A DNA stretch of 64,000 nt, taken from the NCBI GenBank assembly GCA_002364755.1, contig DEZI01000018.1:1-64000 (forward strand), read 5' to 3'. Shown here in pieces: positions 8,306 through 17,681 of this stretch. Both the position numbers and the translations under genes were made by a program. Position 1 is the stretch's first letter; each line of letters starts with the position of its first letter. Origin of the DNA: Stenotrophomonas maltophilia (lineage in GTDB: Bacteria; Pseudomonadota; Gammaproteobacteria; Xanthomonadales; Xanthomonadaceae). Under the pieces are notes generated by a model. The model was not told the DNA's origin, searched no databases, and saw only the letters and a list, made by a program, of their open reading frames with translations.

Positions 8306-9601
8306 ATGCACACCTATTTGCGGCTTACCCCGCTGGCGCTGGCGGCGCTGGCGGCCAATGCCTTCGCCCAGCAACCGGCGGCAGAGGCCAGGGACGGTGC
8401 CGATGTACACGCACTGATCACCCAGCTCGAGCAGCTCAAGGCCAACTACGCGCAGGAGGTGCGACGCCTGCGCGAGCTGGACATGCAGGTGCAGGCCATG
8501 CAGGCCCGCCTGAGCGGACGGGCTGGCGGCGCCACGACCCCGGCGGCGCCCCTGGCGCCTGCGGCGGCGGCGGCCGTGCCACCGAGCAGCGAAGGCTATG
8601 CCAGTACCGCGGCCGAGGCCCGGCAGGCCAAGCAGGAGGCGCGGCGCAGCGTGGACGATGTGAAACAGCAGCAGGCGGCGCTGTTCTCGCGCAAGTTCAC
8701 CGTAGAAAACAGCCTCACCTACGCGCGCTATGACCGCAAGCAGCTCTCCCTCAACGGCTTCCTGGCGCTGGATGCGATCTTCCTCGGCAACATCGCCATC
8801 GAGAACGTCGAGTCCGATTCGCTGACCTACAACCTGGCCGCGCGCTGGGGTGTCAGCCCGAACCTGACGTTGAACATGGACGTGCCCTACCTGGCGCGGC
8901 GCACCGTGTACCAGAAGGGCGGTGCGGGCGGCGCGGCGGCGGCCATCGCCCAGGACGAGACCAACGGCAACGGCATCGGCGATGTCAGCATGAGTGCCAA
9001 CTACCGCCTGTTCGGCGAGCGTGGCTGGCGCCCGGAAACGGTGCTGACCGGCGGCGTCACCGCACCGACCGGCCGCGCACCGTATGGCCTGGACTGGCGG
9101 GTGATCGAGCGCGATGACGATGACTACATCCGCTTCGCGGTCCCGCGCGAACAGCCGACCGGCAACGGCGTCTGGCAGGCCAACCTGGGCCTGTCGATGG
9201 TGAAGACCGCCGATCCGGCGATTCTGTTCGCCAACGCCGGCTACATCCACTCCTTCCCGCGTGGCTTCGACGACATCGACAGCAACCCGGACACCGTGAA
9301 CCCCGGCGATGTGAAGCTGGGCGGGTCGGTGTACTTCGGTGCCGGTGTGGCCTTCGCCTTCAACGAACGCACCAGCCTGAGCATTTCCTTCAGCGACAAG
9401 ATCAGTGCACGCGCGTCCACACGGTTCCAGGGCGGGCAGTGGGTGAAGGTGATCGGCAGCGATGCCAACGCGGCGTCGTTGAACCTGGGCGTGACCTACG
9501 CGCTGAACCAGCACGCGACGATGGTGACCCTGCTCGGCATCGGCCTGACCCCCGATGCACCGGACTTCACGCTGTCGTTCAAGGTGCCGTACATGTTGTA
9601 G
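8306..9601 (+). CDS. fapF: FapF outer-membrane amyloid secretion porin
   Basis: A 431-residue outer-membrane protein. A signal peptide (1-21) is followed by a coiled coil (about 31-70, LITQLEQLKANYAQEVRRLREL), an Ala/Pro linker (76-95), a second helix (about 100-125), and a beta-barrel from residue 130 to the terminal strand FTLSFKVPYML, ending in a hydrophobic pattern typical of barrel proteins. FapF in Pseudomonas is a trimeric barrel with a coiled-coil plug that exports the amyloid subunits. The length and domain order match. It is the last gene of the operon, followed by an intrinsic terminator. Confidence 0.88.
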   Translation: MHTYLRLTPLALAALAANAFAQQPAAEARDGADVHALITQLEQLKANYAQEVRRLRELDMQVQAMQARLSGRAGGATTPAAPLAPAAAAAVPPSSEGYASTAAEARQAKQEARRSVDDVKQQQAALFSRKFTVENSLTYARYDRKQLSLNGFLALDAIFLGNIAIENVESDSLTYNLAARWGVSPNLTLNMDVPYLARRTVYQKGGAGGAAAAIAQDETNGNGIGDVSMSANYRLFGERGWRPETVLTGGVTAPTGRAPYGLDWRVIERDDDDYIRFAVPREQPTGNGVWQANLGLSMVKTADPAILFANAGYIHSFPRGFDDIDSNPDTVNPGDVKLGGSVYFGAGVAFAFNERTSLSISFSDKISARASTRFQGGQWVKVIGSDANAASLNLGVTYALNQHATMVTLLGIGLTPDAPDFTLSFKVPYML

Positions 9602-9626
9602 CTGATTGCGGTGATCCTGCATCGGC

Positions 9627-9658
9627 AACGCCGGGCCTTGCCCGGCGTTCTTTGTCTT
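9627..9658 (+). terminator. Intrinsic terminator of the fap operon
   Basis: AACGCCGGGC (9627-9636) and GCCCGGCGTT (9640-9649) form a perfect 10-bp stem with a CTT loop, followed by a T-rich tail (CTTTGTCTT). Confidence 0.75.
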
Positions 9659-9678
9659 CGCAGCGGCGCCGGCTGTCA

Positions 9679-9727
9679 GTAGAGCCGAGCCATGCTCGGC
9701 TGGCGTCCTGCCGGGCAGCGCCCGGCA

Positions 9728-9731
<4 letters not shown>
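9679..9731. repeat. GTAG intergenic repeat between fapF and the activator gene
   Basis: Starts GTAG, ends CTAC, with two hairpins (AGCCGAGC/GCTCGGCT and GCCGGGC/GCCCGGC). The closing CTAC contains, on the minus strand, the TAG stop of the activator gene (9730-9728). Confidence 0.85.
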
Positions 9732-11080
<1,349 letters not shown>

Positions 11081-11269
11081 GCCTTCCCCCAAGCATCCGG
11101 GCAACGCGGGCGGTGGCAGACCGGGCATCGCCGCGTGCCGCCCCACGCCGGGATGCCATGGCCGCATCCAGCGGCCGGCCGCGGCAGGTATCTCGCCGTG
11201 ACATCAGTGTCCAACGCAGGCAGCGGCGGCCAGCGGCCACGCATCTGCACTTCAGGGGAGGCGGACAAC

Positions 11270-11296
11270 AAAAAAGCCGCTGCAGGGCAGCGGCTT
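11270..11296 (-). terminator. Intrinsic terminator of the first NlpC/P60 gene
   Basis: On the minus strand a 10-bp stem (AAGCCGCTGC paired with GCAGCGGCTT, loop of 3) is followed by a run of T. Confidence 0.8.
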
Positions 11297-11321
11297 CCAG
11301 TGCGGGTGCGGGGCATCCGGT

Positions 11322-12065
11322 TCAGAGGTCGACGCGGCGGGCCTGCATGAACTTGTTGCCCCAGTAGCCGCTGAGCAGGGTGTCGACGCGGACGTCCTTG
11401 CCGGTGCTCGGTGCGTGCAGGAAGCGGCCTTCGCCGACATAGATGCCGACGTGGTCGACGCGGCCCTTGCGGCCGAAGAAGACCAGGTCGCCCGCAGCCA
11501 GCGCGGCGCGGTCGTTGATCAGTTCGGCATTGTTGTCATGGGCCATTTCGCGCGAGACGCGCGGCAGCTCGATGCCCAGCGCCGAGCGGAACACGTAGCC
11601 GACCAGGCCGCTGCAGTCGAAGCCGCTGTCCGGGTTGCTGCCACCCCAACGGTACGGGGTGCCCAGCAGGGTCATCGCGCGGCGCAGGAGGGACTGCACC
11701 TTGCCGTTGTCGGCCTCGGTGCCGACGACGCTGCCGTTGGCGGCGCTGCTGGTGTCGTAGTTGGCAAGCAGGCGGCTGAGGTCGCCGGCGACCATCGCCG
11801 AGCGGTCCATCAGCGGAATGGTGTCATTGGCGGCCAGATGCGGCAGCAGGGCGGCCAGGGTGGCGGTGGCAGCGGCATCGGCACGGCTGCGCTGTGGAGC
11901 GGCAGCGTCGGCCTTGGTGGCCGGGGCCGAATCGGTCTTGGCGGGGACACTCTGCGACCAGGCCGGAAGGCTGGTCAGACACAGCGCCAAGCCCAGGAAG
12001 AGCGGGCGGACACCACGTGAAGAAGCGGCGGTCTGGCCATGGCCTTGCAGGTCGTCAGTCGTCAC
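11322..12065 (-). CDS. NlpC/P60 (C40) endopeptidase, periplasmic
   Basis: A cell-wall hydrolase of about 247 residues that would cut peptide stems of peptidoglycan. A signal peptide (RPLFLGLALCLTSLPAWSQ) and a low-complexity Ala-rich region precede the C-terminal NlpC/P60 domain: TPYRWGGSNPDSGFDCSGLV with the catalytic Cys, DHVGIYVG with the His, and a third polar residue in FLHAPSTG. The start is uncertain: GTG at 12065 gives a compact signal peptide but has no clear ribosome-binding site; ATG at 12101 would add 12 residues. It is a tandem paralogue of the lipoprotein encoded next to it. Confidence 0.85.
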   Translation of the reverse strand: MTTDDLQGHGQTAASSRGVRPLFLGLALCLTSLPAWSQSVPAKTDSAPATKADAAAPQRSRADAAATATLAALLPHLAANDTIPLMDRSAMVAGDLSRLLANYDTSSAANGSVVGTEADNGKVQSLLRRAMTLLGTPYRWGGSNPDSGFDCSGLVGYVFRSALGIELPRVSREMAHDNNAELINDRAALAAGDLVFFGRKGRVDHVGIYVGEGRFLHAPSTGKDVRVDTLLSGYWGNKFMQARRVDL

Positions 12066-12197
12066 GCGTCGGTCACAGGAAAAAAACGATGGGGGCATCA
12101 TGCCCTGTAAAAGCGTCAATAAGTTAAAAATTCCGTTAAAAAACCGTTATTAACAATGTGATGGGCGTCGCATTATTGAACATATCGCCTGTTCATT

Positions 12198-12737
12198 TTA
12201 GCGAAGAACGCGTTTCGCTCCTGTGTAGTGGTCTTTCCAGTAGGGACCGCTGAGTGAGTCCAAGCGCACGGTGCCGCCGGTGCTCGGCGCGTGCACGAAA
12301 CGGCCTTCGCCCACGTAGATGCCGACATGGGTGACGTTGCCGCGGCTGCCGAAGAACACCAGGTCGCCGGTGGCCAGGCGCTGCGGATCGATCTTCGGTC
12401 CCTGCACGGCGGCCAGGTCGCGTGAGGTGCGCGGCAGCTTCAGGTCGACCATCTCGCGGTAGACGTAGGTCACCAGGCCGCTGCAGTCGAAGCCCGAATC
12501 GGGCGTGTTGCCACCATAGCGGTAGGGCGTGCCGACCAAGCCGATGGCGCGCATCAGTACCGAATTGGCGGCCTCGGGATTGTCCGGCGTGGTGGCCGGC
12601 CAGTGCGCCGTGGGCGGCGGCGTGGCGGGGCGGACGGCCTTGCCGCCACCGCAGGCGGCCAGTAACAGTGGCAGGGCCAGCAGCAGGGCGGGCGCGAGGA
12701 TCCGGCGCAGGCCGGACGAAACTGGCGTGTTGTGCAT
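12198..12737 (-). CDS. NlpC/P60 (C40) lipoprotein endopeptidase
   Basis: A 179-residue Spr/NlpC-like murein hydrolase. The lipobox LLLAAC near residue 25 anchors it to a membrane. The catalytic domain has TPYRYGGNTPDSGFDCSGLV (Cys), THVGIYVG (His) and RFVHAPSTGG. The ATG at 12737 has a strong CCGGAGAAC ribosome-binding site. A much longer open frame upstream is antisense to slyD and its neighbour and is not real. It lies just upstream of its paralogue on the same strand and diverges from slyD across 111 bases, where both promoters must lie. Confidence 0.9.
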   Translation of the reverse strand: MHNTPVSSGLRRILAPALLLALPLLLAACGGGKAVRPATPPPTAHWPATTPDNPEAANSVLMRAIGLVGTPYRYGGNTPDSGFDCSGLVTYVYREMVDLKLPRTSRDLAAVQGPKIDPQRLATGDLVFFGSRGNVTHVGIYVGEGRFVHAPSTGGTVRLDSLSGPYWKDHYTGAKRVLR

Positions 12738-12848
12738 GTTCTCCGGATAATGCGCCACCTTGGATTGGCCGTCATGATGGCGGCGTCCCCGCCGGGCGAC
12801 AACCCGCCCCAACCCGCCTGCCTCCGGCAGATCCAGACAGAGTTGCGC

Positions 12849-13331
12849 ATGAAGATCGAAAAAGACCGCGTTGTCCGCTTCCATTACACCGTCTCCGAGG
12901 TCGGCCAGGCGCCGATCGAATCGTCCAAGGACCGCGGTGAGCCGCTGTCGATCCTGATCGGCCACGGCAACATCATTCCGGGCCTGGAAAACGCCATGAT
13001 GGACAAGGAAGCCGGCGCGACCTTCGACGTCGACGTCTCGGCAGCCGATGCCTACGGCGAGCGCCGCGAGGGCCTGTCCCAGCGCGTGCCGAAGAAGCAC
13101 TTCGGCACCGCCAAGCTGGCCCCGGGCCAGCAGGTCGTGCTGCAGACCAACTTCGGCCCGCGCGCGGTCACCGTGCAGAAGGTCGGCATGAGCGTGGTCG
13201 ACGTCGACCTGAACCACCCGATGGCCGGCAAGGACCTGCATTTCGACGTCGAGATCGTTGAAGTGCGCGAAGCCGCCAAGGAAGAAATCGACCACGGCCA
13301 CGTCCATGGCGACGGTGGTCACCAGCACTGA
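12849..13331 (+). CDS. slyD: FKBP-type peptidyl-prolyl isomerase SlyD
   Basis: A 160-residue cytoplasmic prolyl isomerase and metallochaperone. The FKBP part (IEKDRVVRFHYTVSE, LIGHGNIIPGLENAMM) is interrupted by the insert-in-flap domain (about 70-125, VPKKHFGTAKLAPGQQV), the chaperone module of SlyD. The C-terminal tail is short but His-rich (DHGHVHGDGGHQH), much reduced from the long metal-binding tail of E. coli SlyD, so nickel-binding capacity should be smaller. The ATG at 12849 matches the family N-terminus. It is monocistronic and followed by a hairpin terminator. Confidence 0.93.
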   Translation: MKIEKDRVVRFHYTVSEVGQAPIESSKDRGEPLSILIGHGNIIPGLENAMMDKEAGATFDVDVSAADAYGERREGLSQRVPKKHFGTAKLAPGQQVVLQTNFGPRAVTVQKVGMSVVDVDLNHPMAGKDLHFDVEIVEVREAAKEEIDHGHVHGDGGHQH

Positions 13332-13353
13332 TCGCCGCGCGATCGTGATGGCA

Positions 13354-13386
13354 GCAACGGCCCGCTTCGGCGGGTCGTTGCGTTTC
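13354..13386 (+). terminator. Intrinsic terminator of slyD
   Basis: A 12-bp stem (GCAACGGCCCGC with GCGGGTCGTTGC, one G-T pair) with a TTCG loop, followed by GTTTC. Confidence 0.65.
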
Positions 13387-13430
13387 TGGAACAGGGCGCG
13401 GCCGTCCATGGCGCGCAGGGCGGCGGCATA

Positions 13431-14675
13431 ATGACGGACCTGCCTGCCGGATGCCCCGTGAACGCCGCTTCCCTTTCCCTGCAGCCGGTGGCTTCCGGCG
13501 AACGCATCGCAGTGCTGGACGTGCTGCGCGGGGTAGCCCTGCTGGGCATCCTGCTGATGAACATCGAGGCCCTCAGCGGACCGCTGGACCTGGCCTTCAC
13601 CGGCATCGACACGCGCTGGCACGGTCTGGATTACGTGGCCGATGCCTTCGTCTACCTCTTCGTGCAGGGCAAGTTCTTCACCCTGTTCTCGCTGCTGTTC
13701 GGTGCCGGCTTTGCGGTCATGGCGCGACGCGCGCAGGCGGCCGGTCGTGAATTCGCACCGTTCTACCTGCGGCGCAGTCTTGGCTTGGCGCTGATCGGCC
13801 TGTGCCACGCGCTGCTGGTCTGGTCCGGCGACATCCTGGTGATGTACGCGCTGGTCTCGCTGCCGCTGCTGGCCTGCCGCGAAGCGCCGCGCAGCTGGCT
13901 GCCGTGGATGGGCATCGTGGTCTACCTGGCCGGCGTGTCGATGATGCTGCTGATCGGCGCGATGGTGACGATCTCGCCGCCGCAGGACCTGCAGAAGATG
14001 CTGGTCGATGCGCAGCAGGCCATCGACCAGCAGCGCCTGGTGTACGGGCAGGGCACGTGGATGCAGGGCAACGTGCAGCGCCTGCAGGAGTTCGGCTCCT
14101 CGCTGGGCGCGCTGGTGATCACCGGGCCGGAAGTGCTGGGCATGTTCCTGATCGGCAGCTGGTTCGCCGCCAGTGGGGCGCTGACCGAGCCGGAACGCTT
14201 CCCGCGGCTGTATGCCTGCCTGCGCTGGGTCGCGCTGCCGCTGGGCCTGCTGGTCACACTGGGCGGGGTGCTGTGGAAGCCGTACCTGGCGCCGGGCGAA
14301 TACAGCTTTGAAACCACCGCGGTGATGTCGCTGGTGTCGGTCGGCGCGGTGCCGATGTGCCTGGGCTACCTGGCGTGGATCGTGCACTGGCGCGCGCGGC
14401 TGGGCTGGCTGGCACCGGCGGGGCGCATGGCGCTGACCCACTACCTGGCGCAGTCGCTGGTCTGCACATGGCTGTTCAATCACTACGGGCTGGGCTGGTT
14501 CGACCTGATGCCGCGCGCATGGCAGCTGGTGTTCGCACTGCTGCTGTTCGCGCTGCAGGTGGGCATCTCGCAGCTGTGGCTGCGGCGCTTCCGCTTCGGC
14601 CCGATGGAGTGGCTGTGGCGTGCGATCACCTACCGGCAGTGGCCGCCGATGCGCCGAGAGCGCGGGCAAGGATGA
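13431..14675 (+). CDS. DUF418 domain membrane protein
   Basis: A 414-residue polytopic inner-membrane protein of the DUF418 (YeiB) group. The opening signature ERIAVLDVLRGVALLGILLMNIEA is typical of this family and of acyltransferase-3-like membrane proteins. About ten hydrophobic segments follow, with KFFTLFSLLFGAGFAVMARR and the C-terminal DUF418 block containing PAGRMALTHYLAQSL and PMEWLWRAITYRQWPPM. The biochemical role of the family is unknown; transport or acyl transfer has been suggested. It is transcribed alone between slyD and gor. Confidence 0.88.
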   Translation: MTDLPAGCPVNAASLSLQPVASGERIAVLDVLRGVALLGILLMNIEALSGPLDLAFTGIDTRWHGLDYVADAFVYLFVQGKFFTLFSLLFGAGFAVMARRAQAAGREFAPFYLRRSLGLALIGLCHALLVWSGDILVMYALVSLPLLACREAPRSWLPWMGIVVYLAGVSMMLLIGAMVTISPPQDLQKMLVDAQQAIDQQRLVYGQGTWMQGNVQRLQEFGSSLGALVITGPEVLGMFLIGSWFAASGALTEPERFPRLYACLRWVALPLGLLVTLGGVLWKPYLAPGEYSFETTAVMSLVSVGAVPMCLGYLAWIVHWRARLGWLAPAGRMALTHYLAQSLVCTWLFNHYGLGWFDLMPRAWQLVFALLLFALQVGISQLWLRRFRFGPMEWLWRAITYRQWPPMRRERGQG

Positions 14676-14741
14676 CGCCGGTCCGGGCTGCTCACGCTGC
14701 GCTGCGTATCGGCGATGGCATGCTCGCTTCCAGCGGACGGT

Positions 14742-14767
14742 GCCATCCACGCATGGCGTGGCTCTAC
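14742..14767. repeat. Half GTAG repeat upstream of gor
   Basis: A single hairpin with CCACGC/GCGTGG arms, ending in CTAC: one half of the GTAG-type element, 48 bases before the gor start. Confidence 0.65.
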
Positions 14768-14814
14768 TCCACAACGGCGGCCCCCTCTACTCTTTTTTGC
14801 TTCGAGCGATTCCG

Positions 14815-16173
14815 ATGAGCACTGCATCCTTTGACTACGACCTGATCGTGCTTGGCGGCGGTTCCGCCGGCCTGGCCGGCGCCATCCGCGCGGCCCAGCA
14901 CGGCAAGCGCGTGGCGCTGCTGGAACCCGGCGCGCTGGGCGGTACCTGCGTCAACGTCGGCTGCGTGCCGAAAAAGGCGATGTGGCTGGCCGCCGACCTG
15001 CACGAGCGCATCGGCCTGGCCAGTGCGATGGGCTTCGATGTGCCGGTACGCCCGGCGCTGTCGTGGAAGGAACTGGTGATCCATCGCCAGGCCTACATCA
15101 CCAACATCCATGCCAGCTACAACAAGCGCCTGGACGAAACCGGCGTGGTGCGCATCCCCGCGCGCGGTCACCTGGTCGATGCGCATACCGTGGCCTGCAG
15201 CGATGGCGTGCGCTACAGCGCCGGACACATCCTCATCGCCACCGGGGCGCACCCGCAGCGCCCGGACATACCCGGCGCGGAGCTGGGCCTGGTCTCCGAT
15301 GATTTCTTCGACCTGCGCAGTGCGCCGGCCGAAGTGGCGATCATCGGTGGTGGCTACATCGCGGTGGAACTGGCCGGCCTGCTGCAGGCGCTGGGCAGCA
15401 GGGTCAGCCTGCTGGTGCGCGGCAACCGGCTGCTGGAGCGCTTCGATCATGAACTGACCGACCAGCTGGCCGAGAACCTGAAACAGCAGGGCGTGCGCAT
15501 CCAATTCGACTACCGCCTGCGTGAACTGCAGCGCGACGGCGAGCGCGTGCGCGCGTTCGGCCATGACGGCCCACTGGACAGCGTGTTCGATGCAGTGTTC
15601 TTCGCCACCGGCCGACGTGGCAACAGCCGCGACCTCGGCCTGGAAGCGCTGGGCATCGGCATCGGCGAACACCAGCAGGTGGAAGTGGACGAGTGGCAGA
15701 CCACGGCGGTACCCAGCGTGCATGCAGTGGGTGACATTGCCGGCAAGGTCGGCCTGACCCCGGTCGCGGTGGCCGCGGCACGGCGCCTGATGGACCGCCT
15801 GTTCGGCGGCCGCCCCGGAGCGAAGATGGATTACAGCAACGTGGCCAGCGTGGTGTTCTCGCACCCGCCGCTGGGCGCGGTGGGCATGGGCGAGGAAGAA
15901 GCACGCGCCTGCTTCGACCAGGTGACGGTCTACCACAGCCGGTTCCGGCCGATGCTGCAGGCGCTGGCCAACGGCACCCAGCGCAGCCTGTTCAAGATGG
16001 TCTGTGCCGGTGCGGAGGAGCGGGTGGTCGGCATCCACCTGCTCGGCGAAGCAGCCGATGAGATCCTGCAGGGCTTCGCGGTAGCGGTGAAGATGGGCGC
16101 GACCAAGGCGCAGTTTGACGATACCGTGGCCATCCATCCGACCTCGGCCGAGGAAGTGGTGCTGATGCGCTGA
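14815..16173 (+). CDS. gor: Glutathione-disulfide reductase
   Basis: A 452-residue cytoplasmic flavoenzyme that reduces glutathione disulphide with NADPH. The FAD motif IVLGGGSAGLAGA is followed by the redox-active disulphide GGTCVNVGCVPKK (Cys45, Cys50). A second nucleotide-binding fold has IIGGGYIAVELAG; the RGNRLLERFD region with Arg favours NADPH. The C-terminal dimer-interface motif HPTSAEEVVLM carries the catalytic His and Glu. The length is usual for Gor. The ATG at 14815 begins the FAD-binding strand at the expected distance. It stands alone between two GTAG repeats. Confidence 0.94.
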   Translation: MSTASFDYDLIVLGGGSAGLAGAIRAAQHGKRVALLEPGALGGTCVNVGCVPKKAMWLAADLHERIGLASAMGFDVPVRPALSWKELVIHRQAYITNIHASYNKRLDETGVVRIPARGHLVDAHTVACSDGVRYSAGHILIATGAHPQRPDIPGAELGLVSDDFFDLRSAPAEVAIIGGGYIAVELAGLLQALGSRVSLLVRGNRLLERFDHELTDQLAENLKQQGVRIQFDYRLRELQRDGERVRAFGHDGPLDSVFDAVFFATGRRGNSRDLGLEALGIGIGEHQQVEVDEWQTTAVPSVHAVGDIAGKVGLTPVAVAAARRLMDRLFGGRPGAKMDYSNVASVVFSHPPLGAVGMGEEEARACFDQVTVYHSRFRPMLQALANGTQRSLFKMVCAGAEERVVGIHLLGEAADEILQGFAVAVKMGATKAQFDDTVAIHPTSAEEVVLMR

Positions 16174-16185
16174 CACGCAGTTGTT

Positions 16186-16254
16186 GTAGAGCCGAGCCTA
16201 TGCTCGGCTTTCTTCGCCTTGGAACCGCGGCGCCGAGCGTCGGCTCGGCTCTAG
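16186..16254. repeat. GTAG intergenic repeat downstream of gor
   Basis: Starts GTAGAGCCGAGCC and ends in GCTCGGCTCTAG, with two palindromic halves; the closing CTAC is altered to CTAG. It could end gor transcription. Confidence 0.75.
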
Positions 16255-16332
16255 AGGGCATCACGCGCCCGCATGCGACAATGCGCGTCCCCACATACCC
16301 CATGGCCGCCCCTGCGGCCTGCCGTCGTCCTG

Positions 16333-17253
16333 ATGTCCAACCCTTCCCCCCGCATCGCTACTGCCTCCCCGCGCATTGCGCTGGGCGGCATCGGCCTGGC
16401 TGCGGTCGGTGCCATCGCCGCGTCCGGCAAGGCCATCATCGTCAAGCTGGGCCTGCGCCACGGCGTCGATGCCACCACGCTGCTGGCCCTGCGCATGCTG
16501 ATGGCGCTGCCGCTGTTCGTGCTGATGGCCCTGTGGTCGGCGCGCCGTGCCGAACCGCTGTCCTGGGCTGACCGTGCCCGCGTGCTGTGGCTGGGCTTCA
16601 CCGGCTACTACCTGTCCAGCCTGCTCGATTTCCAGGGTCTGCAGTACATCAGCGTGACCCTGGAACGGCTGATCCTGTACTTGAACCCGACCCTGGTGCT
16701 GCTGATCAACGTGCTGCTGGCGCGGCAGCGCCCGGGCCGCTGGCAGGTCGCGGCGCTGGTGCTGAGCTACCTGGGCGTGCTGCTGGCCTTCGGCCATGAC
16801 CTGCAGCGCGAGGGCGGGCAGATCATCGTCGGCAGCCTGCTGGTGCTGGGCAGCGCGCTCAGCTACGCGCTGTACCTGTTCGGCAGCGGCCAGGTGGTCG
16901 CGCGCATCGGTGCGGTGCGGCTGACCGCCTATGCCAGCTGCGTGGCCGGCGTGCTGGTGCTGCTGCATTTCGCCATCACCCATCCGCTGCCGCTGCTGTG
17001 GCACGCACCGGCGCCGGTGCAATGGCTGTCGCTGGTCAACGCCACGGTGTGCACCGTGCTGCCGGTGCTGGCGATCATGCTGGCGGTGCAGCGCGTCGGC
17101 TCGTCGCTGGCCGCGCAGGTGGGTATGCTGGGCCCGGTTTCCACCATCGTGATGAGTCTATGGCTGCTCGACGAGCCGATGGGGCCGGCGCAGATCGCCG
17201 GCACCGTGCTGGTGCTGATCGGCGTGCTGCTGGTGACCCGCCTTCGGCGCTGA
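16333..17253 (+). CDS. EamA/DMT-family transporter
   Basis: A 306-residue inner-membrane protein with about ten helices in two EamA halves, as in drug/metabolite exporters (RhaT/YdcZ type). Characteristic segments are ALGGIGLAAVGAIAASGKAI, then the second repeat GSLLVLGSALSYALYLFGSG and a C-terminal half containing MLGPVSTIVMSLWLLDE and ending in IAGTVLVLIGVLLVTRLRR. Substrate is unknown. The ATG at 16333 was chosen because the preceding 20 codons lack family likeness. Its TGA stop overlaps the apparent start of the alkyltransferase-like gene, so the two are probably co-transcribed. Confidence 0.88.
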   Translation: MSNPSPRIATASPRIALGGIGLAAVGAIAASGKAIIVKLGLRHGVDATTLLALRMLMALPLFVLMALWSARRAEPLSWADRARVLWLGFTGYYLSSLLDFQGLQYISVTLERLILYLNPTLVLLINVLLARQRPGRWQVAALVLSYLGVLLAFGHDLQREGGQIIVGSLLVLGSALSYALYLFGSGQVVARIGAVRLTAYASCVAGVLVLLHFAITHPLPLLWHAPAPVQWLSLVNATVCTVLPVLAIMLAVQRVGSSLAAQVGMLGPVSTIVMSLWLLDEPMGPAQIAGTVLVLIGVLLVTRLRR

Positions 17254-17588
17254 CGCCGGAGCAGGCGCGTGACCGCATCCTGGCGGTGATCCGTGCGATC
17301 CCGCCGGGCCAGGTGCTGGGCTATGGCCAGGTGGCGATGCGCGCCGGCCTGCCCGGACGCGCCCGCCTGACTGCGCGCATCCTTGGCCGGAACGAAGACC
17401 CGGACCTGCCCTGGCACCGGGTGCTGCGCTCGGACGGGCGCATTGCCATGGCCGAAGGCTCGGCCGGCTGGCGCGAGCAGTCGCAGCGGCTGCGCGCCGA
17501 AGGCGTGGTGGTGGAAGACGGCCGCGTGCGCATGCCTGCCAGCGACCCGGCCGCCGCGCTGGACGCGGCGATCTGGGGCCCGGGCTGA
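17250..17588 (+). CDS. Alkyltransferase-like protein (ATL, MGMT family)
   Basis: A DNA-repair accessory protein of about 112 residues that binds O6-alkylguanine without removing the alkyl group and hands it to nucleotide excision repair. It matches the DNA-binding domain of MGMT: ILAVIRAIPPGQVLGYGQVA, the helix GRARLTARIL, and the active-site loop PDLPWHRVLRSDG, in which Trp replaces the alkyl-accepting Cys of PCHRV. This is the hallmark of ATL proteins. No ATG or GTG lies at the right place: the best start is CTG at 17250, overlapping the transporter stop as CTGA. The exact start is therefore uncertain. Confidence 0.82.
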   Translation: MTPEQARDRILAVIRAIPPGQVLGYGQVAMRAGLPGRARLTARILGRNEDPDLPWHRVLRSDGRIAMAEGSAGWREQSQRLRAEGVVVEDGRVRMPASDPAAALDAAIWGPG

Positions 17589-17681
17589 TCGCCGGCGGCG
17601 ACTGAACGGAACGGGCAGGGCAGTCGCCACGCTGTCGTGAGGCTGCGGCTATGATGGAGGCCGTTCCATGCCGGTATTCCC

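Noticed and set aside
7475..9628. 717-codon minus-strand open frame opposite fapE and fapF
   Set aside because: Antisense shadow in high-GC DNA. Composition is His/Gln/Arg-rich without domains, while the plus strand has clear secreted proteins in operon order.
12738..14774. Long minus-strand open frame upstream of the NlpC/P60 lipoprotein
   Set aside because: It is antisense to slyD and the DUF418 gene, is rich in His, Gln and Arg as GC-rich shadows are, and the real gene has its own start, ribosome-binding site and signal peptide at 12737.
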